Shown piece by piece: positions 56,154 to 64,000 of a stretch of DNA of 64,000 nucleotides. The notes beneath the pieces are model-generated. The model was not told the origin of the DNA, did not search any database, and saw only the letters and a program-made list of their open reading frames with translations. This DNA is from Ectopseudomonas guguanensis. GTDB lineage: Bacteria; Pseudomonadota; Gammaproteobacteria; Pseudomonadales; Pseudomonadaceae. Position 1 is the stretch's first letter. Each line of letters starts with the position of its first letter. The position numbers and the translations under genes were made by a program. Where the stretch lies: assembly GCF_900104265.1 (NCBI RefSeq), contig NZ_FNJJ01000001.1:62001-126000 (forward strand), given 5' to 3'.

Positions 56154-57298
56154 CAGAATACCCTTCGTGCTTGGCGCCACACCTGCTGGATCACCGGTTG
56201 CTGGCCATGGGTCCTGGCCTGTACCAGATCGGCGCGCAGACCGACGCGGATCTCGCCGCGGTCATCCAGTCCGGCCGCCCTGGCCGGCGCGCGGCTCACG
56301 GTGGCGATGGCCGCAGGCAAATCATAGTCGTTGTCCTGTCCGGCGAGCAGCCAGGCCGCATGCAGCAGGCTGGCCGGGTAGTAGTCGCTGGAGAGGATAT
56401 CCAGCACGCCGTGGCGCGCCAGTTCGGCGGCGGCGATATTGCCGGAGTGCGAGCCGCCGCGCACCACATTCGGCGCCCCCATCAGCACCTTCAGCCCCAG
56501 CTCGTGGCTGGCTCTGGCCGCTTCCAGGGTGGTGGGGAACTCGGCGATGGCCATGCCGAAGCCGGCCGACTCCTGCACATGGGCCAGTGTAGCGTCGTCA
56601 TGGCTGGCCACCGAGATACCCCGGGCGTGGCAGTCCTCGACGATGGCGCGACGCTGGCGGTCACTGTACTGACGCGAGTTGGCGATCTGCTCCTGGAGAA
56701 ACTCCTCCATCTCCGCCGGGCTCAGGTGGTACTTGCCCATGTAGTACTCGCGGTACTTCTCCACCTTGGCGAACTGGCGCTGTCCGGGCGAGTGATCCAT
56801 CACCGACACCAGCGCCACCAGCGGGTGTTCCACCAGGTCGCGGTAGATGGTCAGGGCATCGGGGTGGCACAGCTCGCAGCGCAGGTGCAGGCGGTGCTCG
56901 GCGCGGGTCTGCCCGGCCGCCTCGCTGGCGGCTATGGCCTCGATCATCGCCGGCAGCTGCTGCATGCGCCGGCCACGTGGGTTGATGTCGCCGATGGCCA
57001 GCGCATCGAACACCGTGGTGATGCCGGCAGCGACGATCTGCGCATCGTGAGTCAGCACCGCCGAAGCCGAGGGCCAGTCCACACCAGGGCGCGGGCTCAT
57101 ATGTTTTTCCAGGTTGTCGGTGTGCAGCTCCACCAGCCCCGGCAGGAGGTAATCGCCGCCCAGGTCCTGGGCCTGCGGCAGGCGGCTGGCGCCCTCGTCC
57201 ACCGCGGCGATCAGCCCGTCACGCAGCAACAGGGTGCCATGGAACTCGCGCTCGGCGGTGACGATACGGGCGTTGCTGAGAATCTGTTCAGACGACAT
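56153..57298 (-). CDS. phnM: alpha-D-ribose 1-methylphosphonate 5-triphosphate diphosphatase PhnM
   Basis: A 381-residue amidohydrolase-superfamily enzyme with metal-binding HTDNLEKHMSPRP, HLRCELCHPDALTIY, SVASHDDATLAHV and DILSSDYYPASLLH. It removes pyrophosphate from the triphosphate product of PhnI. Start overlaps phnL by 11 bases and stop overlaps phnN by 1. Confidence 0.94.
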   Translation of the reverse strand: MSSEQILSNARIVTAEREFHGTLLLRDGLIAAVDEGASRLPQAQDLGGDYLLPGLVELHTDNLEKHMSPRPGVDWPSASAVLTHDAQIVAAGITTVFDALAIGDINPRGRRMQQLPAMIEAIAASEAAGQTRAEHRLHLRCELCHPDALTIYRDLVEHPLVALVSVMDHSPGQRQFAKVEKYREYYMGKYHLSPAEMEEFLQEQIANSRQYSDRQRRAIVEDCHARGISVASHDDATLAHVQESAGFGMAIAEFPTTLEAARASHELGLKVLMGAPNVVRGGSHSGNIAAAELARHGVLDILSSDYYPASLLHAAWLLAGQDNDYDLPAAIATVSRAPARAAGLDDRGEIRVGLRADLVQARTHGQQPVIQQVWRQARRVF

Positions 57299-58004
57299 AG
57301 ACGTACTCCGGTTGCGCCGCCGCGGCGCTCATGTCGAGGTGACGGTCGGCCACCGCCTCGCGGGCGATGCGGTCGTGGAAGATGCCGATCAGCGCGCTGC
57401 CGGCAGCCTTGGCCTCATTGATCAGCTCCAGCACCATCTGGCGGTTGGCGTCGTCCAGCGAGGCGGTGGGTTCGTCGAGCAGCAGCACCGGCCACTCGAC
57501 CATGAAGCCGCGGGCGATGTTGACGCGCTGCTGCTCGCCGCCAGAGAAGGTGCCCGGCGCCAGTTGCCACAGCGCCTCGGGGATATTCAGGCGACTCAGC
57601 AGGCTCTTGGCCCGCGCCTCGGCATCGCTGCGCGTCCAGCCGCGGGCCAGCGCCGGCTCCATCACCACGTCCAGGGTCGAGACGCGCGGGATGACCCGCA
57701 GGAACTGACTGACGTAACCCAGGCTCTGCCGGCGCACCGCCAGCACCTGGCGCGGCTCGGCGCCGACCAGCTCCACCGGCTCGCCCTGGTGACGGATGCG
57801 AATGCTGCCGCCGGCCGCCAGGTAGTTGCCGTACAGGGTGCGCAGCAGGGTCGACTTGCCGGCGCCGGACTGCCCATGCAGCACCAGGCACTCGCCGCCG
57901 CGCACGGCGAAATTCAGGTCACGCAGCACCTGCAGGACGACGCCGTTCTGCTGGTGCAGGGTGAAGGTCTTGCTGAGGCCGCTGACCTCGATCAGGTTGT
58001 TCAT
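57288..58004 (-). CDS. phnL: C-P lyase ABC subunit PhnL
   Basis: A 238-residue ABC ATPase starting MNNLIEVSGLSKTFTLHQQN, with Walker A HGQSGAGKSTLLRT, signature FSGGEQQRVNIARG and Walker B PVLLLDEPTASLD. It associates with the C-P lyase core with PhnK and has no permease partner. A GTG two codons upstream is weaker. A repeat block separates it from phnK. Confidence 0.92.
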   Translation of the reverse strand: MNNLIEVSGLSKTFTLHQQNGVVLQVLRDLNFAVRGGECLVLHGQSGAGKSTLLRTLYGNYLAAGGSIRIRHQGEPVELVGAEPRQVLAVRRQSLGYVSQFLRVIPRVSTLDVVMEPALARGWTRSDAEARAKSLLSRLNIPEALWQLAPGTFSGGEQQRVNIARGFMVEWPVLLLDEPTASLDDANRQMVLELINEAKAAGSALIGIFHDRIAREAVADRHLDMSAAAAQPEYVYVV

Positions 58005-58023
58005 ACACACCTCGATTGCTGTC

Positions 58024-58189
58024 GTAGCCCGGATGCAATCCGGGGGTGGCTGGCACGGGCTTCCCGGATTGCATCCGGGCTACGGGTTGACGGTTGCAGG
58101 CCGTAGGGCGGGTGCAACCCGCCATTGCCTGCGTGCGTGGGAGGGGCTTTAGCCGCGACAAAAGGGATCGCGGCTAAAGCCCCTCCCAC
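58024..58189. repeat. three REP-like modules between phnK and phnL
   Basis: GTAGCCCGGATGCAATCCGG faces its complement at 58024-58083; GTAGGGCGGGTGCAACCCGCC at 58103-58123; and GTGGGAGGGGCTTTAGCCGC... (58137-58159) faces its complement ending CCCTCCCAC at 58189. Nearly the whole 194-base gap is repeat. No gene is present. Confidence 0.9.
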
Positions 58190-58198
58190 AAAACGGAA

Positions 58199-59008
58199 TC
58201 AAGGCTGCAACACCGACGACACCAGCAGCTGCGAATACGGATGCTGCGGGTCGTCGAGAATCTGATCCGTCAGCCCCGCCTCTACCACCTTCGAGCGGCG
58301 CATCACCATCAGCCGGTCGGCCAGCAGCCGCGCCACCGCCAGGTCGTGGGTGACGATCACCACCGCCAGATCCAACTCGCGTACCAGGCCGCGCAGCAGG
58401 TCGAGCAGACGCGCCTGCACCGATACGTCCAGCCCGCCAGTCGGCTCGTCCATAAACACCAGGCGCGGCGCGGAGACCAGGTTGCGGGCGATCTGCAGGC
58501 GCTGCTGCATGCCGCCGGAAAAGGTGCGCGGCAGGTCGTCGATACGCGCCGGGTCGATCTCCACTTGGCTCAGCCAGTCGAGCCCGGCGGCGCGCAGCTC
58601 GCCGTAGTGACGCACGCCCTGGGCCATCAGCCGCTCGCCGATATTGGCGCCGGCCGACACCGCCATGCGCAGGCCGTCGCGCGGGTTCTGCTCGACGAAG
58701 CCCCACTCGGTACGCAGCAGCGTGCGCCGCTCGGCCTCGCTGGCGCTGTACAGGTCGAGCCACTGACCACTGCGCGCGCGATAACTCACGCTGCCGCGAT
58801 CCGGCGGGCAGCGCCCGGAGAGCAGGCTGAGCAAGGTGGACTTGCCCGAGCCGGACTCGCCGACGATGCCCAGCACCTCGCCGGGATAGAGGTCGAAGCT
58901 CACCCCCTGGCAGCCCTTGTCCGGGCCGTACAGGCGGGTCAGGTCACGCGCCGAGAACAGCGGCTCGGCCGCTGCCACGGCAGGTTGCAGACGTTCGGCG
59001 GCGCTCAT
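58199..59008 (-). CDS. phnK: C-P lyase ABC subunit PhnK
   Basis: A 269-residue ABC ATPase resembling peptide-type ATPases, with Walker A VGESGSGKSTLLSLL, signature FSGGMQQRLQIARN, Walker B VFMDEPTGGLDVS and a C-terminal DDPQHPYSQLLVSSVL motif. It binds the PhnGHIJ core. The phnJ stop overlaps its start by 4 bases. The next gene, phnL, lies beyond 194 bases of repeats. Confidence 0.94.
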   Translation of the reverse strand: MSAAERLQPAVAAAEPLFSARDLTRLYGPDKGCQGVSFDLYPGEVLGIVGESGSGKSTLLSLLSGRCPPDRGSVSYRARSGQWLDLYSASEAERRTLLRTEWGFVEQNPRDGLRMAVSAGANIGERLMAQGVRHYGELRAAGLDWLSQVEIDPARIDDLPRTFSGGMQQRLQIARNLVSAPRLVFMDEPTGGLDVSVQARLLDLLRGLVRELDLAVVIVTHDLAVARLLADRLMVMRRSKVVEAGLTDQILDDPQHPYSQLLVSSVLQP

Positions 59009-59883
59009 TGCAGGTTCTCCTCAAGGCGCTCGGTGCGCTGGCGGCAGTAGTCGGTGTCGGAGCAGACGTAGCGCTTGCTGCCGGCGTCGTCGACGATCAG
59101 CTCGTCGAGGAAGGACTCGCTGCTGCCGCAGAAGGCGCAGCACTCATCCCACTGCTGCACGGCGAAGGGGTGATCCTCGAAGTCCAGGCTGACCACCCGG
59201 GTAAAGGGCGGCACCGCGTACAGGCGCTTTTCACGACCAGCGCCGAACAGCATCAGCGCCGGGCTCATGTCCAGCTTGGGGTTGTCGAATTTGGGAATCG
59301 GCGACGGATCCATCACGTAGCGCTCGTCCACCGTCACCGGGTAGGCGTAGGCGGTGGCGATATGGCCGAAGGTGGCGATGTCCTCGTACAGCTTCACGTG
59401 CATCACGCCGTAATCCTCCAGCGCGTGCATGGTGCGCGTCTCCTGCTCGCTGGGCTCGATAAAGCGCAGCGGCTCGGGGATAGGCACCTGATAGACCATG
59501 ATCTGCCCTGCCGACAGCGGTGTTTCCGGAATACGGTGGCGGGTCTGGATCACGCTGGCCTCAAGCGTGCGCTCGGTGGTGGCGACGCCGGCGGTACGGG
59601 CGAAGAAGCGGCGGATCGACACCGCGTTGGTGGTGTCATCAGCGCCCTGGTCGATCACCTTGAGCACGTCATCCGCGCCGAGAATCGCAGCGGTCAGCTG
59701 CATGCCGCCGGTGCCCCAGCCGTAGGGCAGCGGCATCTCACGGCCACCGAAAGGCACCTGGTAGCCGGGGATCGCCACCGCCTTGAGCAGGCCGCGGCGG
59801 ATCATGCGCTTGGTCTGCTCATCCAGATAGGCGAAGTTGTAGGCCGACGCCTCGCGGGCGCCGCTTGCGATGGAAAGGTTCAT
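59005..59883 (-). CDS. phnJ: C-P lyase subunit PhnJ (radical SAM)
   Basis: A 292-residue radical-SAM enzyme that cleaves the carbon-phosphorus bond. Cluster Cys residues lie in DECCAFCGSSESFLDEL and KRYVCSDTDYCRQ, matching the four of E. coli PhnJ with one extra. The reading frame is open much further upstream, but the ATG at 59881-59883 gives the family N-terminus MNLSIASGAREASAYNFAYL, and the phnI stop overlaps it by 1 base. Confidence 0.96.
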   Translation of the reverse strand: MNLSIASGAREASAYNFAYLDEQTKRMIRRGLLKAVAIPGYQVPFGGREMPLPYGWGTGGMQLTAAILGADDVLKVIDQGADDTTNAVSIRRFFARTAGVATTERTLEASVIQTRHRIPETPLSAGQIMVYQVPIPEPLRFIEPSEQETRTMHALEDYGVMHVKLYEDIATFGHIATAYAYPVTVDERYVMDPSPIPKFDNPKLDMSPALMLFGAGREKRLYAVPPFTRVVSLDFEDHPFAVQQWDECCAFCGSSESFLDELIVDDAGSKRYVCSDTDYCRQRTERLEENLQ

Positions 59884-60959
59884 CAGCGGTTCTCCTCTGC
59901 CGGCGCCTGGCGGCGCAGCTTGCGGATCAGTTCCAGTTCGGCCTGGAAGTCGACGTAATGCGGCAACTTGAGGTGCGAGACGAAGCCGGCGGCCTCGACG
60001 TTGTCGCAGTGCATCAGCACGAATTCCTCCTCCTGCGCCGGGCCCTGCACTTGCTCGCCGTACTCGCCGGCACGCAGGGCACGGTCGACCAGGGCCATAC
60101 CCATGGCCTTGCGCTCGGCGTAACCGAAGGCCAGGCCGTAGCCGCGGGTGAACTGCGCCTGCTCGGCGCTTTCCCCGACGAACTGGTTGACCATCTCGCA
60201 CTCGGTGATTTCGATGTCGCCCAGCGGTACGGCGAAACCCAGTTCGGCGGGCGTCATCCACACCTCGACATCACCGATGCGGATCTCCCCGGCGAAGGGG
60301 TGGTTGCGTCCGTAACCACGCTGGGTGGAATACCCCAGCGCCAGGAGGAAGCCCTCGTCGCCACGGGCCAGGGCCTGCAGGCGCTCGGCGCGGCTGGCGG
60401 GAAAGGCCAGCGGCTCGCGGGTGATGTCGGGTACTGGCGCGCCGTCATCCGTCTCGCGGGCCATCAGCCCTTCGCCGGCGAGAAAATCCAGCACCCGCGG
60501 ACAGGGCTTGGGCTCAGCGGTAACGGCTGCTTCCGGCGCCGGATAGTCGCCCTCAGCCAGCAAGGTGAAATCCAGCAGACGGTGGGTGTAGTCGAAGGTC
60601 GGGCCGAGCAGTTGGCCACCGGGCAGGTCCTTGAAGGTGGCGGAGATGCGCCGCTCCAGCTGCATCTTCGTGGTATCCAGCGGCTCGCTGGCGCCGAAGC
60701 GCGGCAGCGTGGTGCGGTAGGCGCGCAAGAGGAAGATGGCTTCCATCAGATCGCCGGCCGCCTGCTTGATGGCCAGCGCAGCCAGTTCCTCGTCGTACAG
60801 CGAGCCCTCGCTCATCACCCGGGCCACAGCCAGCGGCAGTTGCTGGCGCACCTGCTGCACGCTCAGTTCGGCGACGGCGGTATCACCACGGCGACGGTTG
60901 GCCAGCAGTTGATGGGCGTTGTCGATGGCGCGTTCGCCACCCTTGACGGCGACATACAT
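59883..60959 (-). CDS. phnI: C-P lyase subunit PhnI
   Basis: A 358-residue purine nucleosidase-like core subunit starting MYVAVKGGERAIDNAHQLLA. It attaches methylphosphonate to the ribose of ATP with PhnG and PhnH. The LSVQQVRQQLPLAVARVMSEGSLYDEELAALAIKQAAGDLMEAIFLLRAYRT region and GYSTQRGYGRNHPFAGEIRI are conserved. Overlaps phnH and phnJ by 1 base each. Confidence 0.94.
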   Translation of the reverse strand: MYVAVKGGERAIDNAHQLLANRRRGDTAVAELSVQQVRQQLPLAVARVMSEGSLYDEELAALAIKQAAGDLMEAIFLLRAYRTTLPRFGASEPLDTTKMQLERRISATFKDLPGGQLLGPTFDYTHRLLDFTLLAEGDYPAPEAAVTAEPKPCPRVLDFLAGEGLMARETDDGAPVPDITREPLAFPASRAERLQALARGDEGFLLALGYSTQRGYGRNHPFAGEIRIGDVEVWMTPAELGFAVPLGDIEITECEMVNQFVGESAEQAQFTRGYGLAFGYAERKAMGMALVDRALRAGEYGEQVQGPAQEEEFVLMHCDNVEAAGFVSHLKLPHYVDFQAELELIRKLRRQAPAEENR

Positions 60960-61570
60960 CAGGCGGCCTCCTCGGTTTCGATCAGCACGTGGGTGCTGCG
61001 TGGCAGGCCGATGACTTCGCCGTCAGCGGCGAAGAAGCAGTCCAGGCCACGGGGAAAAGCGTTGCGCGCCTGGCGCTGCTGCCAGAACGAGGCCGGCAAC
61101 GGCAGGCTGACGCTGCGCACGTCCTTGATGCCCGGGCCGCGCCAGCGCAGGGCTGGGCCAGCGTGCAGATCGTCGAGTTGAATCAGCAGCGTGCAGGACT
61201 GATCCGGGTAGCGTTCGCTGCCATTGTCGAAGTCCGACAGATCGCTCAACTCGCTCTCATCGAGCAGGGCGAACAGGGCGATCTCGCGCTCGGCGACGAT
61301 TGGGCAGCCGCAGTGGAAGGCCAGGTTGGCGCGAATCAACGGCGTATCGAAGCGCGGCGCCAGCCAAAGCGGCGTGTCGCTGTCGAGAAAGGCCAGACAC
61401 AAGCCATAAGTGGCCGGCGTCAGATCCCCCAGGGTGTGGGCGCGGTCCATGGCGCGTGGCAGGCCCGGCTCGGCCAGGGCGCCGAGAGCAGCGCGGAAGC
61501 TGACCTGGGCGTCGAGCACCGGGTCGTCGAAAGCCGGTTGCAGCCAGTGCGAGCTGTGCGGCGTAGTCAT
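60959..61570 (-). CDS. phnH: C-P lyase subunit PhnH
   Basis: A 203-residue core subunit from MTTPHSSHWLQPAFDDPVLD. Conserved parts are SFRAALGALAEPGLPRAMDR, TYGLCLAFLDSDTPLWLAPR, and GPGIKDVRSVSLPLPASFWQ. It forms part of the PhnGHIJ core. ATG at 61568-61570 overlaps the phnG stop by 1 base (TGATG). Confidence 0.93.
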   Translation of the reverse strand: MTTPHSSHWLQPAFDDPVLDAQVSFRAALGALAEPGLPRAMDRAHTLGDLTPATYGLCLAFLDSDTPLWLAPRFDTPLIRANLAFHCGCPIVAEREIALFALLDESELSDLSDFDNGSERYPDQSCTLLIQLDDLHAGPALRWRGPGIKDVRSVSLPLPASFWQQRQARNAFPRGLDCFFAADGEVIGLPRSTHVLIETEEAA

Positions 61571-62019
61571 CAATCCTCTCCTCTGACCAGGGTGAAGAAC
61601 TCCACCTGGGTGGTGGCAGTCTTTGCGGCCCGGGCCAGGCGCTGTTCGCGTTGCTGGCGGGCCAGGGGTTCGATCAGGCCGTCGAGCCAGCGCGCCTGAT
61701 CACAGCCCTGCAGGTGGGCGTCGGCCAGGGCGGCCAGTTCGGCGCGGCGCTTGTCGCGGCCGGCCAGGTAGCTGTAGCCGGTACGGCCGTCGGCCAGGCG
61801 CACCACGCAGCGGGTCACGGTCATCTCGCCCAGGTTGAAGGCGCTGCCGGTGCCGCCCATGCGCCCGCGCACCAGGGTCATGCCCACCTCGGGCGCGCGG
61901 ATCAGCTGGTAGGCGCTGTCCTTCAGCGCCGCTTCATGGGCGTCGAGGGCGCTGCCGGCACGGGCCAGCACGCCCATCCAGCGCTGGCGCGCGGCGATGT
62001 TCGGATCAAGATCGTTCAT
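61570..62019 (-). CDS. phnG: C-P lyase subunit PhnG
   Basis: A 149-residue subunit from MNDLDPNIAARQRWMGVLAR; E. coli PhnG is about 150. GGAG lies 8 bases before the ATG at 62017-62019. LIRAPEVGMTLVRGRMGGTG and NLGEMTVTRCVVRLADGRTG are characteristic. A second ATG overlapping the phnF stop at 62029-62031 would add four residues. Confidence 0.93.
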   Translation of the reverse strand: MNDLDPNIAARQRWMGVLARAGSALDAHEAALKDSAYQLIRAPEVGMTLVRGRMGGTGSAFNLGEMTVTRCVVRLADGRTGYSYLAGRDKRRAELAALADAHLQGCDQARWLDGLIEPLARQQREQRLARAAKTATTQVEFFTLVRGED

Positions 62020-62030
62020 GCGGGTCTCCA

Positions 62031-62735
62031 TCAGGTCGCTACCTGGTACTGGAAGCGGTCGGCGCGGCTGCTGGACTGCGCCAGCTCTACCGCCCGGCCA
62101 GCGGGATCGCGGGACAGGGTAAGTACACTGAGCAGCGGCGCGTGGCGCGGCATCAGCAGGTGCGCCGCCTCTTCGCGGCTGGGCAGGCGCGCGCCGATCA
62201 GGCTGAAGGTGCGCGCCAGCGGCAGGTCGCGCTCGGCCAGGTACTGGCGCAGCGAACCGCCCTGGTAGTCGGCCAACAGTGGCGCCAGGCTGGCGCAGAA
62301 ACGGTGGCGGATCAGGCTCAGCGGCTGGCCCTCGAGCAGGCGCAGGGTGGCCAGTTCGATCAGCTCGCTGCCGTCGGGCAGTTGCAGGTGGCGGCACTCC
62401 TCGCTGCTGGCGGTGCGCCGCAGGCGCTCGATCAGCCTGGCCTCGACACGGTGGCCGAGCGCCGACAGTGACTGGCTGAAGGCGCTGCCCGCCTCCACCG
62501 GGTACACCAGTGGCTTGGCCAGCACCTGGGTGCCCTTGCCCTGGCGGCGCAGCAGGCGGCCTTCGAGCACCAGCTCGTCCACGGCGCGGCGCAGGGTGTG
62601 GCGGTTGACGGAAAAACGTGCGGCCAGTTGCATCTCGCCCGGCAGGTAGTCGCCAGGGCTCATGCGCTGCACGTCCTCGCGCAGCACGGCGGCCAGTTCG
62701 AGGTACAGCGGTTCGCTTTGTCTAGACAAGTTCAT
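62031..62735 (-). CDS. phnF: GntR/HutC-type regulator PhnF
   Basis: A 234-residue regulator starting MNLSRQSEPLYLELAAVLRE. The winged-helix HTH (LPGEMQLAARFSVNRHTLRR) and UTRA effector domain (about 90-230) place it in the HutC subfamily. It likely represses the phn operon. Codons 3-6 (TTGTCTAGACAA) form a perfect palindrome matching the subfamily operator GT-N-TA-N-AC, suggesting autorepression at its own coding start. Confidence 0.9.
   Translation of the reverse strand: MNLSRQSEPLYLELAAVLREDVQRMSPGDYLPGEMQLAARFSVNRHTLRRAVDELVLEGRLLRRQGKGTQVLAKPLVYPVEAGSAFSQSLSALGHRVEARLIERLRRTASSEECRHLQLPDGSELIELATLRLLEGQPLSLIRHRFCASLAPLLADYQGGSLRQYLAERDLPLARTFSLIGARLPSREEAAHLLMPRHAPLLSVLTLSRDPAGRAVELAQSSSRADRFQYQVAT
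62718..62729. promoter_or_regulatory. HutC-type operator inside the phnF start
   Basis: TTGTCTAGACAA is a 12-base perfect palindrome containing GTCTAGAC, the GT-N-TA-N-AC consensus of HutC-subfamily GntR regulators. It codes for residues 3-6 of PhnF (Leu-Ser-Arg-Gln) and lies 32 bases beyond the phnE stop. Confidence 0.65.
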
Positions 62736-62773
62736 CGTTTGAAAAGGGCGCACGCAGGCGCCCTCCTCCTCCT

Positions 62774-63565
62774 TCAGATAAAGAGCTTGCGCAGGCGCTG
62801 GGACAGGATGTCGATGGCGCTCACCACCAGGATGATCACGATCAGCAGGGCGCAGGTCTGGGCGAACTGGAAGCCACGAATCGCCTCCCAGAGAATCACC
62901 CCGATGCCGCCGGCGCCGACCATGCCGACCACCGTGGCCGAGCGCACGTTGGACTCGAAGCGGTACAGCGAGTAGGAAATCCACAGCGGCAGCACCTGCG
63001 GGATGACGCCGAAGATCACTTCCTGCAGGGCACTGGCGCCGGTGGCGCGCACGCCCTCGACCGGGCCGGGATCGATGGCCTCGACCGCCTCGGCGAACAG
63101 CTTGGCCAGCACCCCGGTGGTGCTGATGAACAGCGCCAGCACGCCGGCGAAGGGGCCGAGGCCGACCGCGACGACGAAGAGCATGGCGAAGACCATTTCG
63201 TTGATCGAACGGCAGGCATCCATCACCCGGCGTACCGGCTGGTACACCCACCAGGGCACGATGTTCTCGGAACAGAGGATGCCCAGCGGAATGGCGCAGA
63301 GAATGGCCAGCACCGTACCCCACAGGGCGATCTGCACGGTGACCACCATCTCCTTGAGGTAGTGCTGCCAGTTGCTGAAATCCGGCGGGAAGAAGTCGGC
63401 GGCGAAGGTGGCCATGTTGCCGGCATCGCGCACCAGCGCCAGCGGGTTCATTTCCGCGCCCTGCCAGGACCAGGCGAGCACGGCGAAGAACAGGCCCCAG
63501 CCGATCAGTTGCAGCCAGCTGCGCTTGCTATCGACGGTCGGGGTATGGGTGGTCAAAGTGGTCAT
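62774..63565 (-). CDS. phnE: phosphonate ABC transporter permease PhnE
   Basis: A 263-residue permease with about six TMs (near 18-36, 82-104, 122-146 and later) and a binding-protein-dependent EAA-like loop ([20 protein letters not shown]). [20 protein letters not shown] and [20 protein letters not shown] are typical of PhnE. It would import phosphonates with PhnD and PhnC. The phnC gene is presumably upstream, outside the window. Confidence 0.93.
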   Translation of the reverse strand: MTTLTTHTPTVDSKRSWLQLIGWGLFFAVLAWSWQGAEMNPLALVRDAGNMATFAADFFPPDFSNWQHYLKEMVVTVQIALWGTVLAILCAIPLGILCSENIVPWWVYQPVRRVMDACRSINEMVFAMLFVVAVGLGPFAGVLALFISTTGVLAKLFAEAVEAIDPGPVEGVRATGASALQEVIFGVIPQVLPLWISYSLYRFESNVRSATVVGMVGAGGIGVILWEAIRGFQFAQTCALLIVIILVVSAIDILSQRLRKLFI

Positions 63566-63627
63566 CGAGGCATCTCGGGAAAACGACTGCAGTCAGCCCC
63601 TCGGTCGATACCGAGGGGCTGCCAGGA

Positions 63628-64000
63628 TCAACCGGCGCTGGCGCCGCCCTGCTTCTCACGCTCGGCCATGCGCTGCTCCAGCTTGGCCAGCTCGGCGTCC
63701 AGCTCCTTGAGCTGAGCCTGCTTGTCGGCGTCCTTGAGCTTGTCGTTGTTGGCCACTTCGGTGCGCTTCTTGAACAGCTCGAGCTGACGGATCGGCAGCA
63801 GCTGGTCGTTGTCCGAGGGTTTGAACTGACCCCACTGCAAGCCTTCGAGCACCTTCTTCTCTTCCGGCTTGGCGCCGTAGGTCATGAAGAAGGTGCGCAG
63901 CTTGTCGCGGGTTTCCTGCGGCAGGTTCTTGCGCCAGACGATGGGGTCGGACGGGATCAGCGGCGAGGTCCAGATCACCTTGAGCTGCGCGGCCTTGTCC
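63628..64000 (-). CDS. phnD: phosphonate-binding protein PhnD (C-terminal part)
   Basis: The frame is open to base 64000 and encodes at least 124 residues, ending in a charged helical tail (LKELDAELAKLEQRMAERE). IWTSPLIPSDPIVWRKNLPQ and LQWGQFKPSDNDQLLPIRQL match PhnD C-termini. The N-terminal signal peptide and lobe 1 are missing. It lies 62 bp upstream of phnE. Any GTG or ATG start inside the window is internal, not the true start. Confidence 0.9.
   Translation of the reverse strand, partial: DKAAQLKVIWTSPLIPSDPIVWRKNLPQETRDKLRTFFMTYGAKPEEKKVLEGLQWGQFKPSDNDQLLPIRQLELFKKRTEVANNDKLKDADKQAQLKELDAELAKLEQRMAEREKQGGASAG

Overview
The window is chromosomal DNA from a Pseudomonas, most likely of the mendocina/oleovorans/pseudoalcaligenes type. 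The evidence is high GC, the order mazG-relA-rlmD-cysM-(two-component pair)-gacS-ldhA that I know from pseudomonads, an OprD-type porin, RhlG, and dense REP-like palindromes. Species was not tested. Coding is almost continuous, with many 1-, 4- and 8-11-base gene overlaps. No prophage, CRISPR array or intact insertion sequence was seen.

Region by region. 1-6.6 kb: a CsgG-like lipoprotein (cut by the window edge), two tandem NlpC/P60 lipoproteins, molybdenum-cofactor genes moeA, moaB and mobA, a small lipoprotein, tRNA-Pro, a glutaredoxin-like protein and a DUF5610 protein. 6.9-9.3 kb: OprD-family porin, Rho-binding antiterminator, DUF2058 protein. 9.4-21.8 kb: mazG, relA, rlmD, cysM, a two-component pair, gacS, ldhA and two small genes. 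21.8-25.2 kb: a REP array, dinB, two initiator tRNA genes and rimO. 25.2-32.7 kb: a 99-bp IS4-like MITE, then wecB-nfrB-nfrA-ybcH-like. 32.8-37.4 kb: a degenerate pseudouridine-synthase-like protein, trmO, rhlG and a chemoreceptor. 37.4-38.5 kb: a large imperfect palindrome with a hexamer microsatellite near its centre. 38.5-44.2 kb: the tyrosine/homogentisate operon hppD-hmgA-fahA-maiA plus an NSS transporter. 44.4-52.7 kb: an amidotransferase-like protein with a monooxygenase-fold partner, a LysR regulator, a repeat block, ABC exporter, DsbA-like protein, trhO, bolA and DUF genes. 52.8-54.8 kb: fumC and a quinone-reductase-like flavodoxin. 54.8-64 kb: the C-P lyase operon phnD(partial)-E-F-G-H-I-J-K-L-M-N-P, read on the minus strand.

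How genes work together. WecB should make UDP-ManNAc, which NfrB (a processive family-2 glycosyltransferase with C-terminal MshEN-like c-di-GMP-binding repeats) would polymerise and NfrA would export across the outer membrane. This matches the recently described c-di-GMP-controlled N4-receptor glycan pathway of E. coli, here with the epimerase built into the operon. The phn genes import phosphonates and break the C-P bond, ending in PRPP through PhnP and PhnN. The hppD operon degrades tyrosine to fumarate and acetoacetate.

The least expected structure lies in the repeats. At least four short palindromic families occur between genes. They supply or abut stop codons (dinB, trmO, bolA, fahA), sit inside two operons, and one copy is translated inside phnN. 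The MITE interrupts the rimO terminator with a 12-bp target duplication.
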